Source: Candidatus Collierbacteria bacterium RIFOXYD1_FULL_40_9
GTDB taxonomy: Bacteria; Patescibacteriota; Microgenomatia; UBA1400; MFAQ01
Reading direction: 5' to 3'
Length of the DNA: 5,020 nt
Assembly: GCA_001776275.1 (NCBI GenBank)
Contig: MFAQ01000040.1
Span: 1-5,020 of the forward strand
The stretch's first letter is position 1; each line of letters begins with the position of its first letter. Shown piece after piece: positions 4,533 to 5,020 of this stretch. Below the pieces are notes generated by a model. The model worked only from the letters and a program-made list of their open reading frames with translations, had not been told where the DNA came from and ran no database searches. The translations under genes and the position numbers were made by a program.

Positions 4533-4815
4533 GAGATCGGATTGGAGGGGTAAAACTTCTATACACGGTGTTCCCCAGCTGTGGTTTTTGAGGATGTACT
4601 CGTAAATCTTTGGCAGGTTAATATTGGTAGTTTTTAAGTTGATGATACAAACTATTTCTGGCTCGACTCCTTTTTTTTGCGTAAAATAGCTCAACTTGAG
4701 GGTAAATTTTGGCGGTTCCACAAAGTTCTTGTTCCAAAAGTTCACAACAGATTTTTTGGGCTTCCTTGGTGGTGGGGCAAGGGATATTGATGTAGATTGG
4801 GCTGTATTGGTCCAT
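4527..4815 (-). pseudogene. cutA: CutA-like protein, split by a frameshift at an A8 run
   Basis: Two overlapping minus-strand frames together make one CutA-type protein (divalent-cation-tolerance family, a small cytoplasmic trimer with a ferredoxin-like fold; its physiological role is debated). The first half, from ATG at 4815, gives IYINIPCPTTKEAQ (7-20) and ELLEQELCGTAKIYP (25-39), matching the family's start and its L-A-A-C-V-N-I region. The second half, in the next frame, gives EPEIVCIINLKTT (51-63) and the H-P-Y-x-x-P-like HSWGTP (78-83) with EVLPL. They join only if one A of the A8 run (complement of 4671-4678) is skipped, yielding 95 aa, near the usual 100-110. As written, translation leaves the frame and ends after 65 aa at 4618. 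Sequencing error, mutation, phase variation or slippage could explain it. No ribosome binding site precedes the ATG. The tRNA operon lies downstream. Confidence 0.85.
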
Positions 4816-4819
4816 ATGA

Positions 4820-4832
4820 TTATATTTTATAC
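4820..4832 (-). promoter_or_regulatory. Promoter-like element before cutA
   Basis: The minus strand reads GTATAAAATATAA, 12 of 13 bases identical to the element before the rhodanese gene. TATAAA ends 10 bases before the cutA ATG, and a TATAAT (complement of 4819-4824) ends 3 bases before it. With no ribosome binding site, transcription may start at or next to the start codon. Confidence 0.5.
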
Positions 4833-4858
4833 AAAAAAGACTCGCTAGGGCGAGTCTT
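4833..4858 (-). terminator. Terminator of the gene at the window's right edge
   Basis: A 9-bp stem (4837-4845 with 4850-4858), whose core is GACTCGC/GCGAGTC, has a 4-base loop and is followed on the minus strand by T6 (complement of 4833-4838). The TAG stop of the upstream gene (complement of 4845-4847) spans the junction of stem and loop. It lies only one base upstream of the cutA promoter-like element. Confidence 0.85.
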
Positions 4859-5018
4859 GAGGTTTGGCTTTTGCGAGTAGAAGTTCGGTAGTAATTTTGA
4901 AGTGGCCGCTTTGGTTTATATGTGTGTTAAAAAGGAGGTCTGGAAGGCCGTTAACGAAACCGACAAAGCTAACACCCATATCAATTATGGTTGCTATTCC
5001 AAGTTCGGCTGTGGAGGT
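4845..5018 (-). CDS. 3' end of an unrecognised gene (partial)
   Basis: The last 57 codons of a minus-strand gene that continues beyond the window; the frame is open from base 5018 to the TAG at 4845. It reads TSTAELGIATIIDMGVSFVG at its start and ends ELLLAKAKPQDSP. I do not recognise it. The segment IIDMGVSFVGFVNGLPDLLF faintly recalls the second phosphate-binding motif of the actin/FtsA/PilM fold (I-D-x-G-x-x-x-T), but the Thr is missing and too little C-terminal sequence follows for a PilM, so I make no assignment. The stop lies inside a strong terminator hairpin, which supports this frame being the true one and its end being real. The start and full length are outside the window. Confidence 0.75.
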   Translation of the reverse strand, partial: TSTAELGIATIIDMGVSFVGFVNGLPDLLFNTHINQSGHFKITTELLLAKAKPQDSP

Positions 5019-5020
5019 TA

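Noticed and set aside
4527..4745. 72-codon frame starting MNFWNKNFVE as an independent gene
   Set aside because: Only the part after the A8 run resembles CutA; the upstream part is an out-of-frame reading of the first half.
4915..4945. AGGAGG on the plus strand as a ribosome binding site
   Set aside because: It lies antisense within the partial minus-strand gene and no plus-strand gene follows.

Overview
The window looks like a piece of chromosome from a low-GC bacterium with a small, compact genome. My best guess is a Candidate Phyla Radiation (Patescibacteria, Microgenomates-like) organism. This rests on weak signals: many short unrecognised genes, an orphan polytopic membrane protein, tRNAs without an encoded CCA end, candidate leaderless starts and degenerate heptamer repeats between genes. 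No rRNA or marker protein is present to confirm it. Genes end in TAA, TAG and TGA with no in-frame recoding, so the standard bacterial code fits.

Layout. 3-830 (+) is an unrecognised multi-pass membrane protein. 831-1544 is a gene-poor stretch bounded by two related arrays of an ATNNCAG heptamer; it holds short direct repeats, a 14-bp palindrome and a 10-bp stem-loop, but no convincing gene. 1579-2710 carries three minus-strand genes: two small unknown proteins (76 and 123 aa), each with its own hairpin terminator, and a single-domain rhodanese. A near-palindromic AT-rich promoter element separates the rhodanese gene from a divergent plus-strand major facilitator transporter (2750-3913).

3962-4445 is a minus-strand operon of five tRNAs, transcribed in the order Thr(TGT), Leu(TAG), Pro(TGG), Arg(TCT), Trp(CCA). 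It has an excellent -35/-10 promoter just upstream and a U-tract terminator just downstream, facing the end of the transporter gene. 4527-4815 (minus) encodes a CutA-like protein split by a one-base frameshift at an A8 run. 4845-5018 (minus) is the 3' end of another gene, running off the window.

The genes do not form an obvious common pathway. The more interesting signals are in the DNA and RNA architecture: the frameshifted cutA, a motif repeated right after four of the five tRNA 3' ends, stop codons placed inside terminator hairpins with related stems, a shared 12-13 nt promoter element in front of two genes lacking ribosome binding sites, and the repeat-bounded noncoding block. I found no clear new defence, mobile or biosynthetic system.
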